From the NCBI RefSeq assembly GCF_049243985.1, contig NC_135386.1, positions 11,741,328 to 11,805,327 of the forward strand: 64,000 nucleotides of DNA, read 5' to 3'. Source of the stretch: Paroedura picta (taxonomy: Eukaryota > Chordata > Lepidosauria > Squamata > Gekkonidae). The position numbers and the translations under genes were made by a program. Positions 1 to 10,999 of this stretch are shown here, piece by piece. The notes beneath the pieces were generated by a model. That model worked only from the letters and a program-made list of their open reading frames with translations. It made no database searches and was not told where the DNA came from. Each line of letters begins with the position of its first letter. Within the stretch, counting starts at the first letter, position 1.

Positions 1-190
1 GCGGGGCGGGGTGGGGCGGGCCGCGCGCTCCTCGGAGGGGCCGGCCTTGGCGCGCGGCAGTTTCCTTTCGCCCCCCCCCCCCCCATCTCATCACCCTCAT
101 CTTTCTGGGCGGCCTCCGCGCTCAGTCGGGAGCGAAGCGTGCGCCAGGCGGCTCTCCGCGCTCTTTCCTCCCCCGGACCGCGGCTGGCTC
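1..190 (+). other. HAPLN3: candidate non-coding first exon of HAPLN3 (5' start not visible)
   Basis: A strong donor (CTC|GTAAGT) follows position 190 in the CpG block. A second good donor (CAG|GTGAGC) follows position 446, so either could end the first exon. Link-protein genes commonly begin with a non-coding exon, and the first coding exon here (15847-15982) has a clear acceptor. The transcription start cannot be placed from sequence alone. Confidence 0.3.
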
Positions 191-560
191 GTAAGTAGAG
201 GCTTCCGGGAGGCAGGGCAGCCGGGGCAGCCTGCAAGGGGGCAGGAGCTTTTCCGCCACAGGTGCGGGGCCATTCGGCCCTCCTGCAAACGCGTCCCCTT
301 TTGCAAAAGGAAGGGGGGATCGCAGAGGCAGAAACTAGTTGCTTTTCACTGTGGGGGCGCAGAGGGGAGGGGAGGTGGATTCCCGACCCTTCCCGAGGAC
401 AGGGTGGGAGGAGAGAAGCATGCCGGGGCCACTTTTCCCGCACCCAGGTGAGCCCCGCGCCATGCATGCCAGGCAAGTGAATTCCAGGGCGCACTGGGGG
501 CAGTGCATGGGGTGTTGTCATTTTTTAAGCTAGCTTTTGGGATCCTCATCCCCCCCCCCC
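1..560 (+). promoter_or_regulatory. HAPLN3: CpG-rich block, likely HAPLN3 promoter and first exon region
   Basis: The first 450 bases are strongly G+C and CpG rich and include GC-box-like GGGGCGGG runs at the very start. The rest of the window is A+T-rich and CpG-poor outside a few repeats. It lies upstream, on the same strand, of HAPLN3, whose first coding exon starts with a 3' splice site, so a non-coding first exon is expected. No TATA box is evident. The link to HAPLN3 is inferred from order and strand. The island could belong to a gene running the other way off the left edge. Confidence 0.5.
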
Positions 561-603
561 CCAGGATAACTGGATTTAAGGATCATGTGAACAAACTCAA
601 GAC

Positions 604-705
604 CAGGGGTAGTCAACCTGTGCTCCTCCAGATGTTCATGCTGGCAGGGGCTCATGGGAATTGTAGTCCATGAACATCTGGAGGACCACAGGTAGACTAC
701 TCCTG
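604..705. mobile_element. hAT MITE, short palindromic family
   Basis: The ends are CAGGGGTAG and its inverse (CTACTCCTG), and the interior is palindromic around GGACTACAATTCCC-type sequence. The flanks carry an 8-bp duplication CTCAAGAC at 596-603 and 706-713. An 8-bp duplication and CAGGGG ends are typical of hAT transposons. No coding capacity. Confidence 0.8.
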
Positions 706-713
706 CTCAAGAC

Positions 714-1912
714 GATCAGTCATAAATGACCTTATGCACAAAGAGTGTTAAGGAAAGACATGTCAAGCGTTGTTAGAGCAGGCAGAGAAATTCCATGCAG
801 GTTTGGCTCCGCGTTCCACTGGTGATGGGGAACGGGTTCAGCCATGACCAGTTTGACTTCTACATGGGCCAGTGCCCCAGTTTTCGAAGAAGACTGGAAT
901 CTCAGGGACGGGAAGGTGCAAAAACAGCTTAAACCCCAAGGATGACGGGCTGCAGCCAAGGCAGGAGAGGCAGCAGGTCCGGTTCCAATCAAGGGGTTAA
1001 GGCAGGACCCCAAATCTGTCTTGTGGCCGGTCCAGCATTCCCTGCTTTTCATCCCAACAGAGAAATGCACAATGAGATCGTCCCGCAATCTGGAATGGCT
1101 TTAGTGCTCCAGGGTGTTAAAGTCTTTGTATGGTGCCGATTTCTGTGATCCGACATGCTCCTTTGTCGAGAGACATGTTTTGGGATGACCTGTGCTTTTA
1201 AAGCGACACATAAATCTCTCATGGGTCACTGAGATCTGTGTAATACTATCAGCCTGGGCATGCGTGAAGAGCAATCCTGGACAGAGCTAGGCTGCAGCCA
1301 AAGGCGTTTGAAATCAGTGGGGCTTAGGCAGGCATAATTTTGCATAAGTTGTTACTGTTAGCCCCACAAAACTCTATGGGACATTCTTAAATAAATGTGC
1401 ATAGAATTACTGCTGCAGTTTTTGGCAGATGAGTTCCAGGGGCTGTCGCCTGAAATGTTAGCCTAAACCTGCCTCTCACAATCATTGATTGTTTCAAGTA
1501 GTCCCATTTGTGTGTGTGTGTGTGTGTGTGGGGGGGGGGGCTTTTTTACATAGAGCTTTCCCATGAATATTGGAGAATCTTTTTCTCTTGTGTTCTTGCG
1601 TCTCCTCCAAAGCTTCTCCTACAATGAAAAGCAGAAGTGCAGCTCAAAAATAGACATGGAAACATTCTGTTTTTTTTTTTTTTTTAGCTTTGCTAGCTTT
1701 CCCTCCTAGGTCTTCAGTTTTATTTTATTCTTCCTGCTTTTCTGTATCACGACCCCGTCTCTCCAGTCTTCAAAAACAGGATGAGTTTGGCAAGATTGGT
1801 TCTCCCCTTGCAGTCTTCAGACCAATGCATTCAGCATAGGTACTCTACGACCTTTTCTAAAACACAACCGACTGTAAGCCTTAAGTATGGAAGCCCTGTT
1901 GACACACTGATG
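714..1912. other. HAPLN3 intron 1, no recognised gene
   Basis: No exon-like frame or clear repeat apart from a (TG)n tract with a following G run at about 1509-1540 and a T run at 1670-1686. Confidence 0.5.
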
Positions 1913-2181
1913 AGAGCCAGTTTGGTGGTGTGGTTAGGAGTGCGGACTTCTAATCTGGCATGCTGAGTTCGATTCTGCGCTCCTCCACATGCAGCCAGCT
2001 GGGTGACCTTGGGCACTGATAAAGCTGTTCTGACTGAGCAGTAATATCAGGGCTCTCTCAGCCTCACCCACCCCACAGGGTATCTGTTGTGGGGAGAGGA
2101 ATGAGAAGGCGACTGTAAGCCGCTTTGAGCCTCCTTCGGGTAGGGAAAAGCGGCATATAAGAACCAACTCTTCTTCTTCTC
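1913..2181 (+). mobile_element. tRNA-derived SINE (3' end GAACCAACTCTTCTTCTTC)
   Basis: The head has pol III boxes: an A-box-like TGGTTAGGAGTG and a B-box-like GAGTTCGATTC. A body with CACCCAGCTGG-type and GGTATCTGTTGTGGGGAGAGG sequence follows, and the copy ends in a CTT-rich tail. At least eight other copies occur in this window. Confidence 0.8.
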
Positions 2182-2289
2182 CAAATGTGGTGGGAAAGCA
2201 GCTTTGATGGCAGAAATGGCTCCTTGGGAAAATCCCCTACATGTGATTGCTGTAATCAAGACCCATGGATCTGTATTCCCCTTTATAAC

Positions 2290-3910
2290 GAATCTTCAGA
2301 AATTAGGCCAACCACACGCCCGCTAGACCCTTGCCCATCGTGACTTCTAATCAACCTTTCTCTCACAATGGAAGGAGTCCCGGAGGGACTAAAGGAGGCA
2401 GTGGTATGCCCGCTACTGAAATAAACATCTTTAGACCTGTGAGAGCCCGACAACTATTGATCTGTCTCACACTTAACGTTTCTGGGGAAGGTGGTGGAAA
2501 GGGCAGTCGCGGATGAACTACTGGCATTCCTGGAAGAAGCTTCAGTCCTAGACCCATCTCAGTCAGGTTTCCGGCCTGGCCATGAGGTAGAGACAGTGCT
2601 AGTTGTGCCGATGGACAACCTCCGTGGCCAGCTGAACTGAGGCAGGTTGGCGTTGCTGATACTACTAGATCTCTCAGCAGCGTTCGACACAGTTGACCAT
2701 GAGCTTCTAGCTCACTGCCTTGCTGATGCCGGAATACAGGGGACGGCCCTTCAGTGGCTGATCTCCTTCCTCCGGGGTCGCGGACAGAGGGTCGCAATAG
2801 GAGAGAGAATATCAAGCCGCCAACAACTCAGTTATGGAGTCCCGCAAGGGGCAGTCCTCTCTCCTGTTTTATTCAACATCTTTATGCGCCCTCTTGCCCA
2901 ACTGGTACGGAAGTTTGAGCTAGGTTGTCATCAATATGCAGATGACACCCAGCTCTTCCTCCTGATGGATGACTGTCCTGACACCCAGAAGCATTGGCCA
3001 GCTGCCTGGAAGCAGTGACGAGATGGCTCAAGCAGAGTTGCCTGAAGCTCAACCCTGCAAAGACTCACTCCGCCAGGAACCTGGGCGTGATCCTGGATGC
3101 TTCCCTCTCAGTGGACATTCAGGTCACAAGGGTAGCACAGCTGGCATGTTACCACCTTCGCCAAGCCAAACTACTAGCCACAGCGATCCATGAGACCGTC
3201 ACCTCTAGACTGGACTTCTGCAACTCGCTCTCTGCAGGCCTGCCTTTACCTTGATCTGGAAACTACAGCTGGTCCAAAACACAGCAGCCAGGATCTTCAC
3301 CATAACACCATGGAGGTCCCACACCTAGCCCATCCTTCATCAATTGCAATGGATACCCATCAAATTCCAGATCAGGCTAAAGGTTTTCGTAATTACCTTC
3401 AAGGCCATATGCGGTCCGGACCCAATATACCTAAGGGACTGCCTTTCTGTCTACACCCCTCAAAAGAGCCCTGTGCTCTGCCACCTCCAACTGGTTAGTG
3501 ATCCCTGGCCCAAAAGAAGTATGCTTGACCTCAACCAGGGCCAGGGCCTTCTCTGTCCTGGCCCCCACCTGGTGGAATGAGCTCCTGGAGGAGATCAGGG
3601 CCCTGATGGAAGTAAAACAGTTCCGCAGGGCCTGCAAAAAGGAGCTCTTCCGCCAGGCATTTGGTTGAAGTCAGCTGGAATCAACAACACCTACTGGGCC
3701 TCCCTCCCAGGAATCCATGGATCTGAATCCAAACCATGGACCTGTTTGATTATTACCCTGTTATCTTCTGTTTTTGTTGTTATTGTTACCATGGTTGCAT
3801 TGTAGTTTATTGACACAGAAACTGAGTCCAATGTATAGTTCTCTACGTTCCATGTGAATTGCCCTGAGCCTCAGGGGAGGGCAGTATACAAATGTAAATA
3901 ATAATAAAAA
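2290..3910 (+). mobile_element. L2-type LINE, 3' half with reverse transcriptase
   Basis: The reverse transcriptase core is visible at 2647-3018: DLSAAFDTVDHELLAHCL, GVPQGAVLSPVLFNIFMRPL and the catalytic QYADDTQLFLL. Downstream frames continue to the C-terminal region (SRLDFCNSL at about 3210-3240). The 3' end (CCCTGAGCCTCAGGGGAGGG, then AAT repeats) is at 3865-3910. Several frameshifts break the reading frame, including after 3018. It is an inactive copy inside HAPLN3 intron 1. Confidence 0.8.
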
Positions 3911-3919
3911 TTGGTAGTG

Positions 3920-4910
3920 GATCTCCCATCATCCTATCAAAGAAAGAAAGGAAGGAAGAAAGAAAGAAAATGAAACAATGGGCTAGACCCAGCCAAAAAT
4001 CAAACACTTTCTGTAGACACAGAGATGTAAGCATGTGATCTCAACACTTATGCACAGAAATCGAGGGGACTTATTTTGGGTTGGGCTGCATCCAATGTGG
4101 TGGAAGGCAAAGGCAAATGTGTCTAAAGCTCCAAGGTTCTAGGCCAGTCCTCTTAAAATGATGTAAAAAAATATTTTCTAAGTGACAACAAAAGCCATGG
4201 TGGAGTGCAAACTCTCCACCCCTGCCCTCTGTCTCTTGGGAAGCAGAATCCAAGGGTAAGGTACAATTTTCGTCCATCACAGTGTTATTACGAAAGAAAA
4301 CAGTAATTTCATTCATGGTTTGGCAATTTGAAAGAAGCAGTGACTACTGCACAGGCTCTTCCAGAGGAAGCTTGGGGAACACAGGATTGCTGGAAGGGGA
4401 AGCAGATGTCCACATACGTGAAGCTTGTTGGGAACTGAGCAGTGCATTTCAGACAGGGGAGTGAAATTGTGGGGGGGCACACAGTCGGGGTTTCTAGCAG
4501 GCAGGGTGGCACAAACTGTAGTCTGTGGAACTACAGCCAGCTTGGTGGATGCAGGTTCATATGTTTCCTGTATATCACATTTTTATCTCACCGGCCCACC
4601 AAGAACCTCGGGATGGCATGGCATATGTGGGCCCCACCTCCTCTGATTTATCCTCACAGCTCTAGGATTTAGGCTCAAAGAACGATTAGCCCAAACAGAA
4701 CAGAAGGGGCATGAAGTTGGAACAGGATATTGTGGAAAGCATGGGGGACAGTTAAGGGCAGACTTGACAAGAGCCACTATGGACAAAAAAATTCCTCTAC
4801 CTCCCCCCCCCCCCCCCCCCAGAACCTGACCCAACCCATATATCAAAACAAAATGAACAAATCACGTGCCTTGCTGTTACCATAAATCTGTAGCAATAAA
4901 AGAATTAGCC
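3920..4910. other. intron 1, no recognised feature
   Basis: Contains a short AAGA-rich tract (about 3938-3970) and a C run (about 4802-4820). Nothing else is supported. Confidence 0.4.
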
Positions 4911-4912
4911 TT

Positions 4913-5110
4913 TTATTTATTTCATTAATTTATACTCCACCTTTCTCCCCAATGGAGACTCAAAGCAGCTTATATCCTTCTCCTCTCCTCCATTTTATCC
5001 TCACAACAACCATGCGAGGTAGGCTTGGTTGAGAATACACAATTGGCCCAGGGGCATCCGGCCAGCCTCCATGGCAGAGTGGGGATTTGAGCCTGGATCC
5101 TAACTGGACA
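4913..5110 (-). mobile_element. SINE, tRNA/L2-tail type, minus strand
   Basis: Reverse-oriented SINE with the tail TTTATTTATTTC...CACCTTTCTCCCCAATGG and body TTTTATCCTCACAACAACC. The same family appears at 20290-20510 (+) and 23290-23440 (-). Confidence 0.6.
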
Positions 5111-5118
5111 CTTTAACC

Positions 5119-5262
5119 CAGGGGTAGTCAGACTGCGGCCCTCCAGATGTCCATGGACTACAATTCCCATGAGCCCCTGCCAGCAAATGCAGCAAATGCT
5201 GGCTGGAGCTCATGGGAATTGTAGTCCATGGACATCTGGAGGGCCGCAGTTTGACTGCCATA
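5119..5262. mobile_element. hAT MITE, palindromic family
   Basis: Two arms of GTAGTCAGACTGCGGCCCTC-type sequence in inverted order around a short loop near AGCAAATGCAGCAAATGCTG. The right end has decayed, so no clean target duplication is visible. Confidence 0.7.
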
Positions 5263-5464
5263 ACTCATCAGAGAATAAAGCTAGGAGGCTCAAATTTGGC
5301 CACCAGCTTCAGGATGACTGAGGGAGTTCTGCGGCCCAAACTGAAAGGCCAGGGAATACCTGTAAGAAAAACCACTGCGCTGTTTGCAACTGAGGGTGAA
5401 GGCTTCTGTGGCAGCCATAACACAGAAAATATTAATACATGTTTGGAAACTGGTCCTTAACCCC

Positions 5465-5600
5465 AGAATCTGAAGGCTGCTGGGTGATACACTCTCAGCC
5501 AGATCTACCTCACAAGGCTGTTGTGAGGATAAAGTAGCAGACTGGAGAACAATGTAGCTTTGGGTCCCCGTGGGGGAGAAAGAATGGGCATGGCATTTGT
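5465..5600 (+). mobile_element. degraded SINE remnant
   Basis: Fragments CTACCTCACAAGGCTGTTGT and GTCCCCGTGGGGGAGAAAGA resemble the body and tail of the tRNA/L2-tail SINE. Confidence 0.45.
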
Positions 5601-6085
5601 TATGAGTCTGATTTTAATGATATTTTAAAAATTGCATCGTCAGGTAGCAAAGTAGCCTTTTCAAAGGGCTACTAGATCTTTCCCCAGTATAATAATGATT
5701 AACAACCCATTGCTTGAACTGGAGTTGTAACTTCTGTTCCACATGTATCATCACTAAGACAGATTAATTTTCTATTAGCATGCATGTAAAGGCAGCGACT
5801 TTTAACTAGTTTTTAGATCATGGGGAAATATAATTCCCTCATTCATAATATTAACAAAGGTTTGCCACTAAGTACATTCTCTCCCAAAGCAAGATTGGGA
5901 TGAAAAGACTTTTAAGACCAAGAAGTGAACATTAGAGGGGGGAGGGACATAGAAAAATTACAAGGGAGAGAAATTAAGGAAAAGAGAAAAAGGTTGTTTT
6001 GTCTGCAACGCTCTAGCTATCACTTTGCAAGATCTGATTGAGCAGGGTGCAAAGAAAGGAGAGAAAGGCCGGGGGGGGGGGGCAA
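5600..6085. other. intron 1, no recognised feature
   Basis: A+T-rich unique-looking sequence without open frames or clear repeat similarity. Confidence 0.4.
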
Positions 6086-6087
6086 AT

Positions 6088-6180
6088 GGCGGCTCTCCAG
6101 ATGTCCATGGACTACAGTGCTTCTGGCAGGGGCTCATGGGAATTGTAGTCCATGACCATCTGGAGAGCCACCATTTGGCC
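6088..6180. mobile_element. hAT MITE, diverged palindromic copy
   Basis: Inverted arms AAATGGCGGCTCTCCAGATG and its near complement around GGCAGGGGCTCATGGG. The family core is kept but the outer ends differ from the CAGGGGTAG ends of other copies. Confidence 0.6.
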
Positions 6181-6195
6181 ATCCCGACACTTCTA

Positions 6196-6550
6196 GACCA
6201 GGAATTCCCAACCAGGGGCCTGGGGATCCCTGGGGGTCCACAGGCATTCCAGAGGGGGTCCATGGCTTTCCCCCTCCTGCCTTAATGGACTCAGCCACAA
6301 GCTGCTTCCATTTCTCCCTCTCCCGGTTGTGTGTTCCCTTGTGGTTGCTGTGCCTGGGAGGGGGCAGAACCTACATGTCTCCTCCTACCTAAAGCCACCT
6401 CTTTTCTCTCCTCCCCATAGTCCTCCTCAAGACGCAGGTGGCGGTCGCTTCTGGGGGTGTGGCAGGGAGGTATGGCCTTCCAGGGCTCCTCGATGCCTGA
6501 AAAATTATTTCAGGGGCTCCTCCACAGTCAAAAGGTTGGAAAAGGTTATT
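6196..6550. mobile_element. possible hAT-type MITE (TTCCCAACC / GGTTGGAAA ends)
   Basis: One edge reads GGAATTCCCAACCAGGGG and the other AAAAGGTTGGAAAAGG. The interior has the CTGAAAAATTATTTCAGGGG palindrome also seen in the elements near 32.2 and 32.55 kb. Its boundaries are approximate. Confidence 0.45.
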
Positions 6551-8150
6551 TGTCAAACCTTCCTCTCAAGTGTTAATATGCCTTATGGCAGGTTGGTTCC
6601 ATCTTGCAGGTTTTCCTAGATGGGCCTGGCAGCCCACTGGCCTCTTTTCCTCTTCAGGGCCCTAGCATGAAATGGGATAATTGGCTTTATGTGGGAACCA
6701 GAGAACTGCCTGATGGGAGGGTGAGAGCTAGAGCGATGAGGTAATTTAATGGAGGGTTCTATCGTAGTCCTTGTGTGGCTGGTAGGAGAAAACCTATAAA
6801 TTTTCTTAGAATTAGAGAGGAAGTTGACTAGCTGGGATTTTCAGAGACCTATATCTGTGCGTTGCTGCAAGTAGGACTGGGCCACCTAATGCAACCTTCA
6901 GAGTGTTAGGAAGTTGCTGTTGTTATTTTTTTAATTGCTTGCTTTAGAGACTGGTGCTGTAACTTGTATATATTGATAGATTTCCATGTCGTTCTGGGAA
7001 CAAGAGCTCGAGTACTCCTTGACACTATTATAGAAAATGACCTTGGTCGACAATGTAACAGTCACTAGCCGGGATTGCTCGTCTTGCCCAATTGCTGAAT
7101 TATATGATGGGTTTAGCACGATCTGTTAGGCAAGTTGGCTTCCATCTTGGAGGGAGGGAAGTCTGGCCGATATTAGAGCGCCTTTTACTGGGCTCAGACA
7201 TCCCTGCGCCCCTAGTGGCTGCAGCCAGAACTGCATCAAGGCCCCTCTAGTTGATTGGATTCTCCCACCCCAATTTTGTTCCCCTCTATCAGCAGCCCTG
7301 GCTAAGGGCTAGAAATGACTCAGCTGAATTTCCATGCTGGGGAAGGGAATCTGTCTAATTCAGCGTTTCTGTAACCTCTGACTAAATGCCTCCAGAAGCG
7401 CACAGGCAGGGCATGGTGGTGTCAGCTACCTCAATGGGCTTATCCCCAGCAGCTGAGGTATACTGCCTCAGATCATGGAGTTTCTACTAGCTGCCCTATA
7501 TCAATGGAACTGTGGCTTTTCATTTCTGTAGGTGTGCTCATTCTGTATGCTTTCTAGCATATCTACTGGTGCTTCAGAAATGTGAAGGAAACTTCGGGCA
7601 GAATAAAGTTGGGCCAATTTAAATGCCCCTCAAATGAAGCACAGAATGCATTAGGAAGCTCTTGAGCAAAAAGCCCACGGAAAGGAAGGAGAGCAGTGCA
7701 AATGATTTTGCATGGCTTTGGTTCATTTAAGTGAGGCCCAGTATTTTGCCCAAGAACTTTTCTACTGAATACTGCCCAAAGGGCCAGAAAATGGATAATC
7801 TATGGGTCCCTGTGGCCACTGCTTTCACCCTAGTTTTGGGTTTAGGTCAGAAGTGAAGGTCTTTGGACTGGCAGAATTTTAGAGGATAACAGCCACGTAG
7901 TTGTGTTTTCTGAGCGAATACGGAAGTCTGAGCAGAAAGGAATGCAAACGATCCTTTCATGGAAGAGAAATGAGAAATCTGTGCTCTGATTTTATCACAC
8001 TGTTTGCAGACCTTAAACTACGTGGCTGGAGCGTGTTTGATTTGGGCTAGAAAGACCTTTGTTCAAATTCTTTCTTGGGCATAAAGATTGTGGTGCAGCC
8101 GGTGGGGTGTCTTGACCCGCTGAATAATTATGTCCAAGGAGGTGTGCTGA
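6550..8150. other. intron 1, no recognised gene
   Basis: About 1.6 kb of unique-looking sequence on both strands, without long frames, RNA genes or repeats that I can name. Confidence 0.4.
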
Positions 8151-8470
8151 ACACACAGAAGCTCACATCTTGAATAAAATTTTGTCCAGAAGGAGCCACT
8201 GGACTCAAACTTTGTTCTACTGTTTGATAACAGCACCAATTGGCACTTTCATAGTAATGTCCAGATACTCGGTGAAATAACAGCCCTGTAGGGTAGGCCA
8301 ATACTATCTTGGTAGTGCAGTTTGGAGAGGGAGGCTGTTTCTTGCATTATGGGAGATGCAAAATTTCAACTGGGAGCCTCTGAAATCATAGCTCATTCTC
8401 TGAGCCACTATGTAACACTCCGCAGGGTCATTGTGAGGACAAAGTATCTCTCAGGAAAGATCACATTTTA
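8150..8470. repeat. old interspersed repeat fragments
   Basis: 8155-8215 (TCTTGAATAAAATTTTGTCC, then GAGCCACTGGACTC) resembles the repeat at 46027-46175. 8240-8470 has SINE-like GTCATTGTGAGGACAAAGTA sequence. Class not assigned. Confidence 0.4.
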
Positions 8471-8496
8471 ACGAAAGCCTTCTTGAGTTGGTTAGA

Positions 8497-8631
8497 CAGG
8501 GGTAGTCAACCTGTGGTCCTCCAGATATTCATGGACTACAATTCCCATGAGCCCCTGCCAAAAACACTGGCAGGGGCTCATGGGAATTGTAGTCCATGGA
8601 CATCTGGAGGACCACAGGTTGACTACCCCTG
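8497..8631. mobile_element. hAT MITE, near-complete palindrome
   Basis: Starts CAGGGGTAGTC and ends GACTACCCCTG, with long inverted arms around AAAAACACT. Flanks GGTTAGA (8490-8496) and GGTTAAGA (8632-8639) are a slightly decayed target duplication. Confidence 0.8.
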
Positions 8632-8953
8632 GGTTAAGAAATCACTGAAGTTACCTGAAGTTGCCGCGTGGAGTTGCAGTTGCTTTGGGGTTCATGAGAA
8701 GCAGGATTTGTTCACTTCTGTATTTGTGTGTTTTTGGGTATCAAAACTGTTTTGTGCTACTCATTTGCACCTTGTGTCTTGGGGCATCCTTGCATGCCGT
8801 GAGAAAAGTGCTGGAGTGCAGCGAGAAATCAGTAAAAGCTCCCGTGACACCAGAATAACCACAGAGAAGACGGCTTGGAACGTCCCTGAATCATTTGCCC
8901 TTTCCCAGAAGTGAATCATTCGGCCCTTCTTTCTGGCTTGGACATGGATGAAA

Positions 8954-9036
8954 CATTCATTCATTCATTCATTCATTCATTCATTCATTCATTCATTCAT
9001 TCATTCATTCATTCATTCATTCATTCATTCATTCAT
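8954..9036. repeat. (ATTC)n microsatellite
   Basis: About 20 uninterrupted tetranucleotide units. The open frames through it (Ser-Phe-Ile-His repeats) are an artefact. Confidence 0.95.
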
Positions 9037-9261
9037 TTCCTATGCAGATGGTGCAAAAGACACCCCCCTCCCCAGAGGCTACCTGTTGTGTTCCTGTATG
9101 TGTTTCTGCTGTGCTTACCCAGAACACTAATTTTGGCAGTGACAGTTCCTCTGGGAATCAACAAGCTCTTCATGCTTTGAAAAAATTCAGTTGTAAGCAT
9201 GTATTCAGTTTTAATTTTTTAAAAATGTGTGCCTTTGCTCTTGGAGACCCCTTCTTGTATT

Positions 9262-9329
9262 CAGCTGGCAGGGGCTCATGGGAATTGTAGTCCATGGACT
9301 TCTGGAGGGCCGCAGTTTGACTACCCCTG
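9262..9329. mobile_element. hAT MITE, right half only
   Basis: Runs from GGCAGGGGCTCATGGGAATT to GACTACCCCTG. The left arm is missing. Confidence 0.75.
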
Positions 9330-9339
9330 TTGTATCCTG

Positions 9340-10035
9340 TGACTTCACTGACTCCATGCTTGATGGATTGTTGCTCCCCCCCCCTCCCCGTGTATTTACA
9401 GTCCTCAGTTTTGCCTTGCAGTGGCAGGAAGCAGACCTTGTGAGTATCTGGAATGCAAGGCAAAGCAAGGACCAGATGCCTTTTTGGAGGAGTCAAAAGA
9501 AAAGTCCTCTCTGTGTGCCCTCCCTCCTTTCTCAGTGAGGGTTACCAGCAGGGGTTGTAAACCTTGTCTAACGAGAAGGCCAAGAAGTCAAATTCCTGGG
9601 CTAATCAGCAAAAGACCAGGTTCCCCCTGTTGGCCAGAGAGGCCTTTGCAGACACTTTGAGGGCTCATTCCAATTTTGTGTTTTTTAACGAGATCAGTCC
9701 CAGCATTAGAAAAGGAAGCCAACATGGGGCTTGAAATTGGATCCAGTTAAGTGTGTAATCGCCAAGGACCACAAGCCAGCTACTTCAATCTCTCTTGTTC
9801 CTAGGATGGTTTTTAAAAAATCCTTCCCATCCTCCAGCGACCTCCAGGGTTCTCCCCCATTTTAGCCAACTCACAGCCCTGTCAGGCAGAGGTCAGAAAA
9901 TTGCTGCAAATAAAATGATAGATTATTTGGAACTTTTCAGACTTACAGGATTATGGTAGCCCTTCTGTGGCACCTCAGAATATTCCACAGGTGGACCGTA
10001 TTTGATTGCACCTTCCCCATTTAGTTTTGCTGTTG
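9340..10035. other. intron 1, no recognised feature
   Basis: No gene or repeat supported beyond a C run near 9376. Confidence 0.4.
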
Positions 10036-10039
10036 TGTT

Positions 10040-10275
10040 ATCATAGAATCATAGGAGTTGGAAGGGGCCACACAGGCCATCCAGTCCCACCCCCTGCTCA
10101 ATGCAGGATCAGCCTCAAGCATCCAGGAGAAGGATCTGTCCAGCCGCTGCTTGAAGACGGCCAGTGAGGGGGAGCCCCCCACCTCCTTAGGCAGCCCCTT
10201 CCACTGCTGAACTAGACTCCTAGAATCCTAGAGAGGGAAGAGGCCACACAGACCATCTAGTCCCACCCCCTGCTC
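10040..10275 (-). mobile_element. CR1 LINE 3' end, minus strand
   Basis: ATCATAGAATCATAGGAGTT, then the GGCCATCCAGTCC...CTGCTCAATGCAGGATCAG body, is the reverse of a CR1 3' terminus. A second partial copy of the terminus follows at about 10222-10275. Confidence 0.75.
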
Positions 10276-10339
10276 AGTTCATAACTCATGAATATCTGGA
10301 CTTTGAGTCAAATTGCTATTTCTGCAGCTGCATTGGAGC

Positions 10340-10640
10340 CTTGCTTCCTACTCTTCAGGGGCTGAAGTACAGAAGGGGAAGGAAACCAGCCAGAGAAGCC
10401 GCAGGGCCTTTGGATGACCAAGGAATAAAGGAAGGGGGGGGGGGAATGGCAGAGAAGCTCAATGCATTTTTTGCCTCTGGGTTAACTGTGGAAAGAGTGA
10501 GGCATAGACCCTTGCCACAGCAACTGTTTTCAGGAAGGAGGCCTGAAGAACTGAGCCTGATTAAGGTGACAAGAGATGAAGGAAATTTTAAAAAACCCAG
10601 TAAATCTCCATGTCCAGATGACACATGCTGTCAAAACCAT
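10340..10640 (+). mobile_element. CR1-type LINE fragment upstream of the reverse transcriptase
   Basis: The frame encodes AAGPLDDQGIKEGGGG then AEKLNAFFASGLTV, which resembles the linker between endonuclease and reverse transcriptase in CR1 (G-P-L then A-E-x-L-N-x-F-F-A-S). A G run at about 10434-10444 interrupts it. Confidence 0.5.
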
Positions 10641-10999
10641 GCCTGATTTTGCCATTTGTTCTTTTATTGCTTTGCTCTGTTCTCTGTCCATATAACTGAT
10701 GACCTTTAGAAGCCTAGGTGTGAATTATAGCAGTAGGGGGCTAGTTGGCTGGTGCAGGAATTTCCTGTCCTGACCTGGTGCCTGGTGCCGCTATCTCTAC
10801 TGCGGCCTTGAAAGATGGTTGTGTCTCTCCAGCTAATTGAAGGATGGCATCCTGGAATCTTTGCACCCAAATGGACCAGGGAGGGGAGCAGGGGGGACTT
10901 GGAGGTTGAGGCAGAGCAATGGACAGCGGAAGTAAGTCTTAACAGAACTTCTAGGTAGTAAGCATCATTGTTCTATCCAATAAGGGGATTTTCCTGCAA

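Noticed and set aside
11-451. 146-codon open frame in the CpG block
   Set aside because: Pro/Arg-rich low-complexity translation expected from a CpG island, with no domain. Overlapping frames in other phases look the same.
1913-2000. Functional tRNA gene
   Set aside because: A and B boxes are present but there is no complete cloverleaf, and the sequence is the head of a multi-copy SINE.
8911-9180. Frame with Ser-Phe-Ile-His repeats
   Set aside because: Direct translation of the (ATTC)n microsatellite.
9211-9496. Minus-strand frames over the MITE half
   Set aside because: Translation of MITE sequence. The same peptide pieces recur at every MITE copy.
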